Of a DNA stretch of 64,000 nucleotides, positions 35,798 through 44,946 are shown piece after piece. Both the position numbers and the translations under genes were made by a program. Positions within the stretch are counted from its first letter, which is position 1. Each line of letters opens with the position of its first letter. Under the pieces are notes generated by a model, which saw nothing but the letters and a program-made list of their open reading frames with translations, was not told where the DNA came from and ran no database searches. Source of the stretch: Ferruginivarius sediminum (lineage in GTDB: Bacteria; Pseudomonadota; Alphaproteobacteria; Kiloniellales; Rhodovibrionaceae); NCBI RefSeq assembly GCF_003344765.1, contig NZ_QPMH01000014.1, positions 37,162-101,161 on the forward strand, written 5' to 3'.

Positions 35798-37132
35798 ATG
35801 GCGCGAAAGCACGTGCCCGAGGAGCCCTCGGGCGGCTTCGGCTTCGAGACGCGGATGATACACGCCGGCGCGCAGCCAGAGCCGGTGACGGGCGCCCGCA
35901 ACACGCCGATCTACCAGACGACCTCCTACGTCTTCCATGACACCGACCACGCGGCCTCGCTGTTCAACCTGCAAACCTTCGGCTTCATTTACTCCCGCCT
36001 GACCAACCCGACCGTGGCGGCGCTGGAAGAGCGCGTAGCCAACCTAGAGGGCGGGCGCGGCGCCACCTGCTGCGCCTCCGGTCACTCCGCACAGATCCTG
36101 GCCTTGTTCCCGCTGATGGAGCCTGGCGACGAGGTGGTCGCCTCGACACGGCTCTACGGTGGCTCGATCACGCAGTTCGGCAAGACCTTCAAGAAGTTCG
36201 GCTGGCAGGCAATCTTCGCGGACTTCGACGATCCGGAGAACGTGCGCAAGGCGATCACGCCGAAGTGCAAGGCGATCTTCTGCGAAAGCCTGGCAAATCC
36301 AGGTGGGGTGATCTCGGACATCGAGGCGCTGGCGGAAATCGCGGACGAGGCGGGCGTTCCGCTGATCGTCGATAACACTTTGGCCACGCCCTATCTGTGC
36401 CGGCCGATCGAGTGGGGCGCGGACATCGTCGTCTACTCGATGACCAAGTTCCTCTCGGGCAACGGCACCTCGGTCGGCGGCGCGGTGGTGGACAGCGGCG
36501 CCTTCGACTGGACGCGGAACGACAAGTTCCCCAGCCTCAGCGAGCCGGAGCCGGCGTACCACGGCCTGCGCTTCGTCGAGACCTTTGGCGACATGGCCTA
36601 CACCATGCACAGCCATGCCGTCGGCCTGCGCGATCTGGGGCCAACGCTGGCGCCGATGAACGCCTTCCTCACCATGAACGGCATCGAGACGCTGGCGCTT
36701 CGCATGCAACGCCACTGCGACAACACTCAGCGCGTGGCCGAATGGCTGTCGCAACACCCGATGGTGGACTGGGTGTTCTATGCAGGCCTGCCCGACAATC
36801 CGTATAAGGGCCTACAGGAGAAGTACCTGCCGAAGGGCGCCGGCGCGGTGTTCACCTTCGGCGTGAAGGGCGGCTACGAAGCGGGCCTTCGTGTCGTGGA
36901 GAGCGTCGACCTGTTCTCTCACCTCGCCAACATCGGCGACGTGCGCTCGCTGATCCTGCACCCGGCATCGACCACGCACCGTCAGCTCACCGACGAGCAG
37001 CGCCAAGCCGCCGGCGCCGGGGACGAGGTGGTGCGCGTCTCCATCGGGCTGGAAACGGTGGACGACTTGATCGCGGACCTGGATCAGGCGCTGCACAAAG
37101 CCGCAGGCGAAGTCGACCGGGCGGCGGAGTAG
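35798..37132 (+). CDS. metY: O-acetylhomoserine sulfhydrylase (PLP-dependent)
   Basis: 444 residues of the Cys/Met metabolism PLP family. The PLP lysine lies in VVYSMTKFLSGNGTSVGG, and the N-terminal segment is GFGFETRMIHAGAQPEPVTG. The length and the insertions favour O-acetylhomoserine aminocarboxypropyltransferase over cystathionine enzymes. It makes homocysteine (or methionine from methanethiol) in the cytosol. GAGGGAG sits ahead of ATG 35798. It ends 3 bp from the convergent MFS gene. Confidence 0.92.
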   Translation: MARKHVPEEPSGGFGFETRMIHAGAQPEPVTGARNTPIYQTTSYVFHDTDHAASLFNLQTFGFIYSRLTNPTVAALEERVANLEGGRGATCCASGHSAQILALFPLMEPGDEVVASTRLYGGSITQFGKTFKKFGWQAIFADFDDPENVRKAITPKCKAIFCESLANPGGVISDIEALAEIADEAGVPLIVDNTLATPYLCRPIEWGADIVVYSMTKFLSGNGTSVGGAVVDSGAFDWTRNDKFPSLSEPEPAYHGLRFVETFGDMAYTMHSHAVGLRDLGPTLAPMNAFLTMNGIETLALRMQRHCDNTQRVAEWLSQHPMVDWVFYAGLPDNPYKGLQEKYLPKGAGAVFTFGVKGGYEAGLRVVESVDLFSHLANIGDVRSLILHPASTTHRQLTDEQRQAAGAGDEVVRVSIGLETVDDLIADLDQALHKAAGEVDRAAE

Positions 37133-37135
37133 CCG

Positions 37136-38362
37136 CTACTCCGCCGGCTGTACACTCTCTTGCGGCGCGCTGCCGCGCAGTCCGCCGGGCAGGATCGCGG
37201 CGGCCAGGGCAGCGATCCCCGCGCAGAGCGCCAGGAAGAGGAAGAGCCAGACGAACTCGCCCGTCCGGCCCTGGATGAAGCCGACGATCTGCATCGCCAC
37301 CGGAGCGGCCCCGAAGGCCAGCACGAACTTCACGCCGAACGCGAGGCTGCGGTGCCGGTCCGGGGTGTAGCGCGCCAGCATCATGTTCTCCGCCGGCAGC
37401 GCGCCGGTGGACAGCAACACCGTCACCATCGCCACCACGATCAGTGGCACGCCCCCCAGCGCCGCCAGCAGCGCCAGGATCGGCACCTGCAGCAGGAATG
37501 CGCCAAGGTAGACCGCTTTCAGCGGCAGGCGGTCGGCCATGTGCCCACCCAGCACCTGCATCACGCCGCCGACGGTGTAGACGGCGGCGACAATAGCGCC
37601 GATGCCGAACGCCCCCTCGCCCGCCAGATCGCGCAGGCGCAGGTCGAAAACCTTGGGCAGCGCCGCCTGCGTCGCCTGGAACACCAAGCCCATCATGAAC
37701 ATCGTCACCAGCAGGATCGTGAACGCGCGAAGCATGTCGCCGCGTCCATGCGCTTCTTCCGACGCCTTCTCGACGCGCGGTTCCTCGATCCAGCCCAGAA
37801 GACGGCATGCCAGCAGCGCGAGTCCCGTGACCACCGACACGATGCCCGGCACGATAAAGGCGGCGCGCCACGACGCGAGGTCGATCAGCGTTCCCGCGAC
37901 GATGCCGGCGCCGGCGATGCCCACCGCGCCGAAGATCCCGTTGATGCCCAGCGCCTTGCCCTTGGCGGTCGCGTTCTTCACCACCCAGGGAATACCCACC
38001 GGATGGTAGATCGCCGCGAAGACCCCGATGGCAGCCAGTCCCAGCATCATCGCCGTCGGCCCGTCCACCAGCCCGCAGACGATGCCCGCCAGCCCCATGC
38101 CCAGGAAAAATACGATCATCATGCCCGTCGTGGACCAGCGGTCACCCAGCCAACCCGCGGGCACCGCGACAAGGCCGATCAGCAGCGCCCCTAGCGTCCA
38201 GAGTTCCACCAGCTCGTGATACGGCAAGCCCCAGTCGGCTTCCAGCGCCAGCACGATGACGAAGTAGAATGCGGCGAAAAGATGCATGTAGCCGTGCCCG
38301 AGGGCGGAGAAGATCAGGGACAGGCGGGCGGAACGGCGGGACACGGGACTTGCCTCATGCAT
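37136..38362 (-). CDS. Major facilitator superfamily transporter
   Basis: 408 residues with 12 hydrophobic helices and a central hydrophilic loop near 190-210. Motif A-like WLGDRWSTTGMM follows helix 2. The N-terminal GHGYMHLFAAFYFVIVLAL and FAAIYHPVGIPWVVK recall the fosmidomycin-resistance-like group, but substrate assignment would be a guess. It is a single gene convergent with metY. Confidence 0.88.
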   Translation of the reverse strand: MHEASPVSRRSARLSLIFSALGHGYMHLFAAFYFVIVLALEADWGLPYHELVELWTLGALLIGLVAVPAGWLGDRWSTTGMMIVFFLGMGLAGIVCGLVDGPTAMMLGLAAIGVFAAIYHPVGIPWVVKNATAKGKALGINGIFGAVGIAGAGIVAGTLIDLASWRAAFIVPGIVSVVTGLALLACRLLGWIEEPRVEKASEEAHGRGDMLRAFTILLVTMFMMGLVFQATQAALPKVFDLRLRDLAGEGAFGIGAIVAAVYTVGGVMQVLGGHMADRLPLKAVYLGAFLLQVPILALLAALGGVPLIVVAMVTVLLSTGALPAENMMLARYTPDRHRSLAFGVKFVLAFGAAPVAMQIVGFIQGRTGEFVWLFLFLALCAGIAALAAAILPGGLRGSAPQESVQPAE

Positions 38363-38461
38363 ACGTCGAGAGAATGAAACTCTTTGATGATTGCAGCCGC
38401 AACACGCCGCGACAAGTCGCCGCGGCGCATGGCTGGTCTTCGCAAGGCGAGGTGCGCGGCC

Positions 38462-38806
38462 TTACTGCGCACGCGGACCGTCGAAGGTCGCGCCCTCCGT
38501 CTCCGCGTCGATCCAGTCCATGAACTGCGGATTGCCGGCACGCACCGGTATCGCCAGCACGGCGGGGCATTCGTAGGAATGCTGGCGCTTGACGAAGTCG
38601 ATTACAGTATCCACCAGATCGTCGCGGGTCTTGGCGATCAGAACGGCTTCCGAATCCTCCTGTACCTTCCCTTCCCACCAGAAGATCGGGATCATCTGCG
38701 GAAAGACGTTCGCGCAGGCCGCCAGGCGCGCCTCGACCAGAGCGCGGCCGATATCCTTCGCCTCGTCGGCGTTGGCGGCGGTGATGTAGATCAGGCTGTG
38801 GCTCAT
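38462..38806 (-). CDS. cutA: Divalent-cation tolerance protein CutA
   Basis: 114 residues, full length for CutA1: LIYITAANADEAKDIGRALV at the N terminus, IPIFWWEGKVQEDSEAVLIA in the middle and SYECPAVLAIPVRAGNPQF near the C terminus. It forms cytosolic trimers and is linked genetically to copper tolerance. Nothing unusual in it. Confidence 0.95.
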   Translation of the reverse strand: MSHSLIYITAANADEAKDIGRALVEARLAACANVFPQMIPIFWWEGKVQEDSEAVLIAKTRDDLVDTVIDFVKRQHSYECPAVLAIPVRAGNPQFMDWIDAETEGATFDGPRAQ

Positions 38807-38899
38807 GGGGGCTCCTTCTCGCTTTCGTCCGGTCGGGTGGCATCGGTTGGCCCGGCAGTGTAGCCTGTAGGCGCGAGAGGGTCAGCCGGGGGCGGCGCG

Positions 38900-39181
38900 A
38901 TGGAGAACAATCCGGCGGCGGCCAACAGCAATTCCATGCGCAGTGCCGGCGGGCGTCCGACACCGGCGTAGAAGGCCTACCTGCGGCGCGGCCTCGATCA
39001 GCCGGGCGGCAAGCTACCGCTGTTCGACGAGAACGGCCAGCGCTACAGCGCGCGCACGATCCGAAGCTGCATCGACCAGGGCTGGGCCACGCCATGGTTC
39101 GACAATCCGATCAAGCCCGATTGGCTCGTTTGCAAACTAACCCCTACTGGCCGCGCGCTTTTCGGGCGCGACGGTGGATAG
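38900..39181 (+). pseudogene. Small conserved-looking protein interrupted by an in-frame TAG
   Basis: A 94-codon frame starting at ATG 38900, broken by TAG at codon 24 (38969-38971). The downstream part is well formed, with KAYLRRGLDQPGGKLPLFDE and KPDWLVCKLTPTGRALFGRD. Base composition and the conserved-looking C terminus suggest a gene disabled by a point mutation. A start after the stop codon is possible in principle, but I see none with a ribosome binding site. Confidence 0.5.
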
Positions 39182-39194
39182 GACCGGGGCGGCG

Positions 39195-39227
39195 CAAAAA
39201 AAAGCCCCGCCGAACAAGTCGGCGGGG
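39195..39227 (-). terminator. Strong rho-independent terminator
   Basis: A 10-bp stem GCCCCGCCGA (39203-39212) with its complement 39218-39227, loop ACAAG, followed on the minus strand by eight T residues. It ends the leftward structured RNA rather than any protein gene. Confidence 0.9.
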
Positions 39228-39360
39228 CGATCGAGGGTAGGGCTTGAGGGGGAGCGAGCCCGTAACCCGTTGAACTCCTTCAGGTCAGGGACCTAACCTG
39301 AACTGCATCCAACGCTTGGGCTCACGACGAAGCGCGACCATCCAATGTCCCGCTCCGTAC
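39195..39360 (-). ncRNA. Candidate structured small RNA, possibly 6S-like
   Basis: On the minus strand a rod of about 165 nt can fold from nested pairs: GGAGC (39355-39351) with GCTCC (39255-39251), GAGCCC (39323-39318) with 39261-39256, CGTTG (39314-39310) with 39272-39268, and TTCAGGT (39302-39296) with 39285-39279. A large one-sided 5' bulge (about 39324-39350) is present. It ends in a strong rho-independent terminator (39195-39227). The asymmetric bulge in a long rod recalls 6S RNA, but I cannot confirm the family from sequence alone. No protein frame occupies this stretch. Confidence 0.5.
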
Positions 39361-39629
39361 TGTAATGAGGATATGGTCAACCCGCGTCGCGCGCATTGAT
39401 TCGCATCAAGTTTTGCTGACGAATATTCACTGCCCGCGTCATTTGTTGTAATTTCTCTCCCGTCATACGGGAAAATGTCCCGTCGAGGGGTGCGAACAGG
39501 CTGCTCAACGTATGTTTATGAGGTCGCGCAGGGGCCGACGAAATCAGCCGTCATGCGATCTGCGATCGAGCCACCACCGACAGCAGCCCGCCCTAGACCG
39601 AATGACAATCTAGATGCTCTTCCCGAGAC

Positions 39630-39783
39630 ATAGGTGACAGTTCCTACCGGACACATGGGTTACACAATTGGGCATTTTCGGGGGGATCCGGAGATGACAT
39701 GGAAGGAGTGTAGCCCGATGGATGAGCGCGTTCGTTTCGTGGCGAGGTTGCTGGACGGGGAGCAGATGGCGCCGTTGTGCCGG
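39630..39783 (+). mobile_element. Left-end remnant of an IS481-type insertion sequence
   Basis: Bases 39694-39783 encode MTWKECSPMDERVRFVARLL and ten more residues ending APLCR. This is the standard N terminus of IS481-family transposases, which stops dead where relaxase sequence begins. About 60 bp of upstream sequence with ACAGTTCCTACCGGACACAT looks like the element's end. Everything downstream of codon 30 of the transposase is missing. Confidence 0.65.
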
Positions 39784-40796
39784 CGGGACAGCGCCGCCTT
39801 CTGGTCCTCATGGCCCCGTGCGCGGCGGCGGTCCTGCCGTTCATGGCGCTTGCGGATGAGATAGGCCGTGCCGGTGACGCGGCCGAGAAAAGGCCGCCAG
39901 CCCTGTCGGGCGATGGGCGCCCCGATTCTGCCGGATGCGGCCGTCTCGTCCTGAAAGGCGCACACGTCCTTGCTGCGCACGCGTGCACCGTCCCGCGACG
40001 CGGAAATCAGTTTGGGCAAGGCGTTCATTTCGCCGTCGCGATCGACCAGCACATAGGGACGCTTGCCGGTGGCCAGGATGTAGCCAAGCGCCGCGAGCGC
40101 CTGCACGAAGGTCTTCGGGCTGTCGCTGTACTGCCAGGCGGCGGTGATCTCGTCGATGCGCTCTTCCTTGCTTAAGCCGGTGCGGTCCTGCTGGACCTTT
40201 TCGTAGAGCGAGAGTTGAGCAGACTCCGGGGGATCGCCCGGCGCGCGTTCATAGCCGGTGGGCAGACACAGGCCGTGATCCCGGGCGAATTCCCGCGTCA
40301 CCGTCATGAGCGCCTCGCGGTCGAAGGCGAGGTACACGGCCTTGCGCTGCCGGACAACGTTACGCGACCAAATCACATGGCAATGCGCGCGGCCATGCTT
40401 GACGTGAATGACGACGGCGCGCGGCTGGCCGGTCAGGCCAAGCCGGTCCTCCACCCGCGCAATATAGTCCGCGTATTGCGCCCGGGTGAGCGGCTCCTGG
40501 GCGGGATCGGGCTTCACGGACAGGCTGTAGAGATATTTGCGGCAGCGCGTGACGGCCTTGGCCACGGTCGCCCATTCGGGGAAGGCGCCGTGCAGGTCGC
40601 GGACGCCCGCCACCTCGATGCACTCGTTCTCGTGCGCATTGAGCCGATGGGTGGCGAGTTCCTGACCGGACGCGGCGACGCGGGCGCGGAACTCCGCCTC
40701 CCGGCCCTGAGGCGGGCCGAATGAGATGGGTGCCGGCCGTGTCCGCCTTTGCCCGGCGGACACCGGCGACCGGCTTGTGTCTTTGCGGTCCGGCAT
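39660..40796 (-). CDS. Relaxase/mobilization nuclease, C terminus replaced by IS sequence
   Basis: 378 codons. The relaxase domain (about 35-190) shows the metal-binding histidines in HVKHGRAHCHVIWSR (His134, His138 and His140), and the N-terminal LNAHENECIEVAGVRDLHGA is typical of plasmid and ICE mobilization proteins. It nicks oriT and stays bound to the strand. From about residue 338 the frame runs antisense through the IS481 remnant, so the natural C terminus is lost. A partner mobilization protein or coupling protein is not seen, so the element is probably no longer self-mobile. The upstream 0.9 kb is a candidate oriT region. Confidence 0.75.
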   Translation of the reverse strand: MPDRKDTSRSPVSAGQRRTRPAPISFGPPQGREAEFRARVAASGQELATHRLNAHENECIEVAGVRDLHGAFPEWATVAKAVTRCRKYLYSLSVKPDPAQEPLTRAQYADYIARVEDRLGLTGQPRAVVIHVKHGRAHCHVIWSRNVVRQRKAVYLAFDREALMTVTREFARDHGLCLPTGYERAPGDPPESAQLSLYEKVQQDRTGLSKEERIDEITAAWQYSDSPKTFVQALAALGYILATGKRPYVLVDRDGEMNALPKLISASRDGARVRSKDVCAFQDETAASGRIGAPIARQGWRPFLGRVTGTAYLIRKRHERQDRRRARGHEDQKAALSRRHNGAICSPSSNLATKRTRSSIGLHSFHVISGSPRKCPIV

Positions 40797-41708
40797 GGGC
40801 CGTCATCCTTTTTGTTGTTGTCATGCCGGTCCCCCCTCACGCCGCATGCGACAGTCGCCACCGCCGCTGCGGGGTCCAGGGGCGTCCCCTGGCCGATGGG
40901 TTCCCCAAGGAAGAGCGAAATCTCGCCTTGGGTCGACGCCGGTGCCGAAACACCGGTCGTGGGCCGGGACGCGAAAGTCCCGGCCGCGGGTTGCAAGGGG
41001 CTGCGAATTAGCCCTTTGCGCGATGGGTCCGGGGAGAACCGCCATCTCCCCGGTCGCGATGCAACGGCGAAACGTTGCCTTCAGCCGGAAGCGGGTTCCC
41101 GTGGGTCCGACGCCGCAACGCGGCGCGGACCTGTTCGCCCACGCGGCGCCGCCGCTGCGGGCGAAAGGGAGCCCCTGACGGCTGAACAATCTCTTGGCAA
41201 AAACGGGCCACAAACCCGTTTATGGCTTAGGGATTCCCTAGGGGTGCCAACGGGGTATGGGAAATCCCCCTGCAAGGTGCGCGTGGTAGTATCCACGCAC
41301 ACCTTGCCTTTCATCATCCGACAAAAAGTATACTATTATTTCAGAATAGCACAGACACGATTAAGTTGTCACATTAGCATACTTCGCAGATATATTAGTA
41401 TCTAAGGATATGCTTAAGTACACGTTATTTATATTTATCCGAATAACATATCTGTATTATGGGGTAACATTTTTTGTGAGTAGGATTATTGTTTTTTATG
41501 ATTTTCAAGGATGATCATGTGAGGTCGCTACCAACGACAGGCCGCGGCGACATGCACCCATGAGCGCCCGACCGGGGTCCACTGGACAGCGGACGACCCT
41601 ATAGCTTGGAGGGTCGACGGGGTATGACCCGAAGCGGACCCACTTAGACGGGTATTTAAGTGTATTCCGAATTAGCGAGAATACGTTTCACCAAGTCACC
41701 GATCGATA
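40797..41708. other. Gene-free region upstream of the relaxase, candidate oriT
   Basis: No convincing gene. The part to about 41215 is GC-rich. Then come several inverted repeats: AAACGGG/CCCGTTT (41201-41207 and 41215-41221), the palindrome TAGGGATTCCCTA (41229-41241) and a 15-bp arm pair (41272-41307). About 180 bp (41330-41515) is strongly AT-rich. A GC-rich stretch without features closes the interval. Position directly ahead of a relaxase gene and the inverted repeats make oriT plausible. Confidence 0.4.
41272..41307. repeat. 15-bp inverted repeat in the relaxase upstream region
   Basis: GCAAGGTGCGCGTGG (41272-41286) and CCACGCACACCTTGC (41293-41307), one mismatch, 6-nt loop TAGTAT. No T-run follows on either strand. 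oriT hairpins recognised by relaxases look like this. Confidence 0.6.
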
Positions 41709-42056
41709 TTAATCTGCTTTCATGCCTTCCACCACTGTCGACGCGCATGCCTCTGCGACGGCGGAGCGATATTTTTCGCTCACGCTATCGACCCAGCCAG
41801 CCTCGATGACAACCTCGTCGCGCTTATAGCTGTGTTCCTCCTTCAAGAGCGCCCGCTGTTCCGGTTCCTGCTCTGCCTTGGCAACGCAGTTTGGCGTAAG
41901 TGCTTGGACGATGGCTGCCTCCGCACTTGCGGCCTCCATCCTTTCGAGCGTACCGCCCATTACCCAGCCACCCCAGGCGAAACCGATCACGATTGTGGCG
42001 ATCGCACCGCCGATCGCGCCCCATATTGCGGGCTTTACCCATTCAGGGACCGTCAT
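41709..42056 (-). CDS. Small membrane-anchored protein, unknown function
   Basis: 115 residues: a membrane segment at about 9-31 (IWGAIGGAIATIVIGFAWGG) and a soluble acidic tail containing VQALTPNCVAKAEQEPEQRA. ATG 42056 is preceded by GGGAG and begins MTVPEWVKPA; the longer frame to 42149 adds unsupported sequence. I recognise the general pattern from hypothetical alphaproteobacterial proteins but no function. It lies in the decayed mobile region. Confidence 0.65.
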   Translation of the reverse strand: MTVPEWVKPAIWGAIGGAIATIVIGFAWGGWVMGGTLERMEAASAEAAIVQALTPNCVAKAEQEPEQRALLKEEHSYKRDEVVIEAGWVDSVSEKYRSAVAEACASTVVEGMKAD

Positions 42057-42613
42057 TGCGACATCTCCCACTTTCAGTTTTGAGGCCTTATCCGGGACTT
42101 GCCATATGAAGCTTTCCCGGTTGCCTGAAGATGGCCCCGACTCGGGCAAGCTGCAACGCCGCCGCGTTCTGCAGCCGCCCTTTGTGACCAGTCTATCTGA
42201 TAAGTCGTGGCCTGCCCCCCTTAACCGGATCGAGTTTGAGAGTTAGGAGGTCATTATCGAGCGTTTGCCCGGTTGCATATGAGACAACATGGCGGCTGTT
42301 GGCCCATCCCGGTCTGGTAGCCTCCTGCTAATCGAACACCGGCCCCGCCGCTTCCGACGGGGATAGGCGGCTCGTGACCCGAAGCAGCTGTCGATCGCAG
42401 TGGTTGGGTAGCCGCCTGTACGGGGCTGATCGGCAGTGAAGCGCGACACCGCCCCGAGCAGCACCTCAGTGGTCATTCTCCTGACGCTGGTGCTCATTCA
42501 GGGATCGCCCAATGGCTCTCGCCTGCATTTCCGCCTTTTCCACCGCGGCCTAAGGTTGTGCACCGCGTAGGACGGCAGCCGTCGTCAGGTCGATTGCGCC
42601 GGCGGGAGAACTC
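42057..42613. other. Gene-poor stretch
   Basis: Contains an 84-codon minus-strand frame (42243-42497) with arginine-rich low-complexity composition that does not look coding. I see no RNA gene, repeat or insertion-sequence end in it. Confidence 0.4.
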
Positions 42614-43342
42614 CTACTGAGTGCTCGGCGACTTCCTCAAGCATTCTCCGACCGAGCCTTGCGCGCACACCCTGCCGGTCGTCCAGATGGCACCTGAAAG
42701 ATCCGCGCCCGGTTGCCACGCGCCACCATCGAAGTTTGCCCCTTGAATGTTTGCGCCTTCGAAATTGGCACCCACGAGATCCGCCTCAACGAAGGTCGCG
42801 TTGCGCAGATCGGCGCCACGCAGATCGACCTTACGCAGTCGTGCCCCCTCGAACGTGGCGCTGCGGGCATCTGCATAGCGCAAATCGGCCCGGTCCAGTA
42901 CCGAGTCCGGGAAATTTGCGCGCGATAATGTGGTTGAGGCCAGATCGGCTCGTTCCAACTGGGCGCCAGCGAGGTCGGCGTCGCTAAGGTCGGCCTTTTT
43001 CAGGGTCGCTGCGGTCAGGTCCGCCCCTTGCAGATCGGCTTCTGTCAGCTTCGCTCCGGTGAGATCGGCCCTTCGCAAATCTGCAGCCGAAAGGTCGGCG
43101 TGCGACAGATCTGCGCCGGCAAGATCGGCTCCGGCACACGCCGCATAAGCCTTGATCTCGCATGGCGCATCGGCGCTAGCGGACCTCACTAAGGCCGAAC
43201 AGGTGAAGATCACAGCGACCGCGACAATTACGCCCAGCACAGCGATACCGGAAGGGTCGATACAACGAGCGCGCACAGCTGACCCAGTTGCAGCCTCTGG
43301 CTGCAACGGGTGTGCATTAGATTTGACAATTGAGCGGAACAT
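42614..43342 (-). CDS. Pentapeptide-repeat protein with N-terminal membrane segment
   Basis: 242 residues from ATG 43342, or 285 from an upstream ATG at 43471. A hydrophobic stretch (GIAVLGVIVAVAVIFTCSAL) is followed by SASA, consistent with a signal peptide or anchor. From about residue 70 the A(D/N)LXX repeat runs for about 28 units (AGADLAGADLSHADLSAADL), forming a right-handed quadrilateral beta-helix. It ends with VCAQGSVGECL. AAGGTGAG lies upstream of 43342. Gyrase-protecting relatives are cytosolic; this one looks exported, so its role is unknown. Confidence 0.8.
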   Translation of the reverse strand: MFRSIVKSNAHPLQPEAATGSAVRARCIDPSGIAVLGVIVAVAVIFTCSALVRSASADAPCEIKAYAACAGADLAGADLSHADLSAADLRRADLTGAKLTEADLQGADLTAATLKKADLSDADLAGAQLERADLASTTLSRANFPDSVLDRADLRYADARSATFEGARLRKVDLRGADLRNATFVEADLVGANFEGANIQGANFDGGAWQPGADLSGAIWTTGRVCAQGSVGECLRKSPSTQ

Positions 43343-43651
43343 TAGTGTTTGCTCACCTTTCGTAGAAAATGGCGAAGCGGAGCCCGTGACGGGCACCGAG
43401 TCCCGAACTTCTCTGTTGACTCTATTCGGGGCAGATGGGGTTCGTTGGAACCCCTTCGAAGAGATTTCCAAGTAGTTGTCACAGTTTGTCAGTCAATTTG
43501 GTCGCGGGTTGTCGGCTCTTGGCCCATCCCTGCCTACTCGCCTAAGCGAAGAGAGGTCCGCTGGGCATCGCAATCCTGACATCGATCGCAGCCTTGGCGG
43601 GCGCGGTGTGGCTTGACGGTGCCGTCCATAACACTGGCTCGGTGATAGCGC

Positions 43652-44869
43652 TCATGAACGCTGCGGCGCGCCCTCGTGTGAACTGTGACCGTCGCCCGTG
43701 CCCTGCTCCTTCGCCGGCCGCGGGCGCTCGCGCCGCACGTTGATCGCGGCGGTATCTAGCGCCGTCTTGATGTGCGCGGCGTAGTGTTTTTCGATCATCT
43801 CGACGGATGTGCGGCAGTTCTTGGCGATCTGGTAAATGTCCGCGCCTTCCATGAGCCGGAAACAGATATAGGTGTGCCGCAGGCTGTAGGCCGTGCGCCG
43901 GTTGCCATCCCGATCGAACTTCAGCTTCTCTTCGGCCAGGACGTTGTTGAACATCTTGATGTGGTTGCCGGGGAAGACGGGATCGGTCGGCTCCGGATAG
44001 ACCGCCGGCGCATCCTCGTCGGCGCCGTCTTCGCGGGGTTTCGGGCGATCGCGCAGCCGCTCGTAGGGCCGCACCGCGCCCGGCGTGCTCATGCAGTAGC
44101 CGACGCCGCGCTTGCCGCGAACCTCGATCTCCAGGACATTCTCGCCGCTCCAGTCGTCGGTGACGATCTCCACGTCCCGGTGCTCAAGGTTCTTCGCCTC
44201 GTCCGGCCGCAGGCCGGTGTTGGCCATGAACAGCACGTAATCGTGAAGCTGCTCGGCGTGCCACTTGTAGGCCGGATGTTTCGGCTTCCGCGCCCGCTTG
44301 CGGGTGGCGGTATAGAGCTACTTGTACTCTTTCTGGCTGAACCAGGCCCGGTGCGAGACCTTGGCCGCCGTATTGTAGGGCGGCGACAGGTCAGGCAGCG
44401 CCGACAGCCAGCCATGGCGCATCGCCGTTTTGAGCACCTGCCGCAGCGTGACAATCTCGTCATGGAGCGTGCTGCGTGAGGGCGGCTTGCCCGTGTGCGG
44501 GCGGTTGCTCTTCGAATGCGGGTTGGGCTCTTCGGCCGGGCTCATCCGGTGCATCCGGTATTCCTGCACCGTGCCGCCGGTGATCTGCGAGACGCCGAGA
44601 TTGCCGAAGAACGGGATCAGGTGCAGGCGCAGCCGCGCCTTGTGGCCCTCGACCCACCGCAGGCTGCGCTGGCCTTCAGTGATAATCTCGTACTCGCGCT
44701 CGAAGGCGGCGGCCGCCTGTTTGAAGGTCGTCTCGCTGACCAGTTCGCCCTGGCGGTTCCTGTCGCGCAGGGTCAGATACCAGTCCTCGGCGAATTCCTT
44801 CGCGAGCTGGAGGCTTTCCTGCTTGGTGCTGGTGCGGCGGTTGCGCCCGGCGAGATAGGTCGAGATACG
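43652..44869 (-). pseudogene. Tyrosine-recombinase integrase broken by an in-frame TAG, N terminus lost
   Basis: One continuous reading frame from 44869 to 43652 is interrupted only by TAG at 44318-44320 (FSQKEYK, stop, LYTATRKRARK). The C-terminal half keeps the catalytic residues: the Arg in ANTGLRPDEAKNLEH, the HxxR-type box in AYSLRHTYICFRL, and the Tyr in EKHYAAHIK. The N-terminal part, from RISTYLAGRNRRTSTKQESL, resembles the SAM-like arm domain, but a TGA at 44870 cuts it off from any start. It is the probable integrase of the relaxase-bearing element, now dead. Confidence 0.75.
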
Positions 44870-44913
44870 TCAATGTGCCGGCTTCGAGTGTGCCCAGCAT
44901 GTGCCCACAACGC

Positions 44914-44946
44914 AAAAAGGGCTTAGCCGTGTTTGGCTAAGCCCTT
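44914..44946 (-). terminator. Rho-independent terminator
   Basis: A 12-bp stem AAGGGCTTAGCC (44917-44928) with its complement at 44935-44946, loop GTGTTT, followed on the minus strand by TTTTTGCG. It could end the type I-C cas operon, whose last gene stops at 45170, or mark the end of the integrase-bearing element. Confidence 0.75.

Noticed and set aside
42243..42497. 84-codon minus-strand frame
   Set aside because: Arginine-rich, no ribosome binding site, no recognisable motif.
38969..44320. The two in-frame TAG codons (38969 and 44318) as pyrrolysine codons, since an MttB homologue is present
   Set aside because: The MttB gene has no TAG, no pyl genes are seen, and both interrupted genes lie in a decaying mobile region, so nonsense mutation is simpler.
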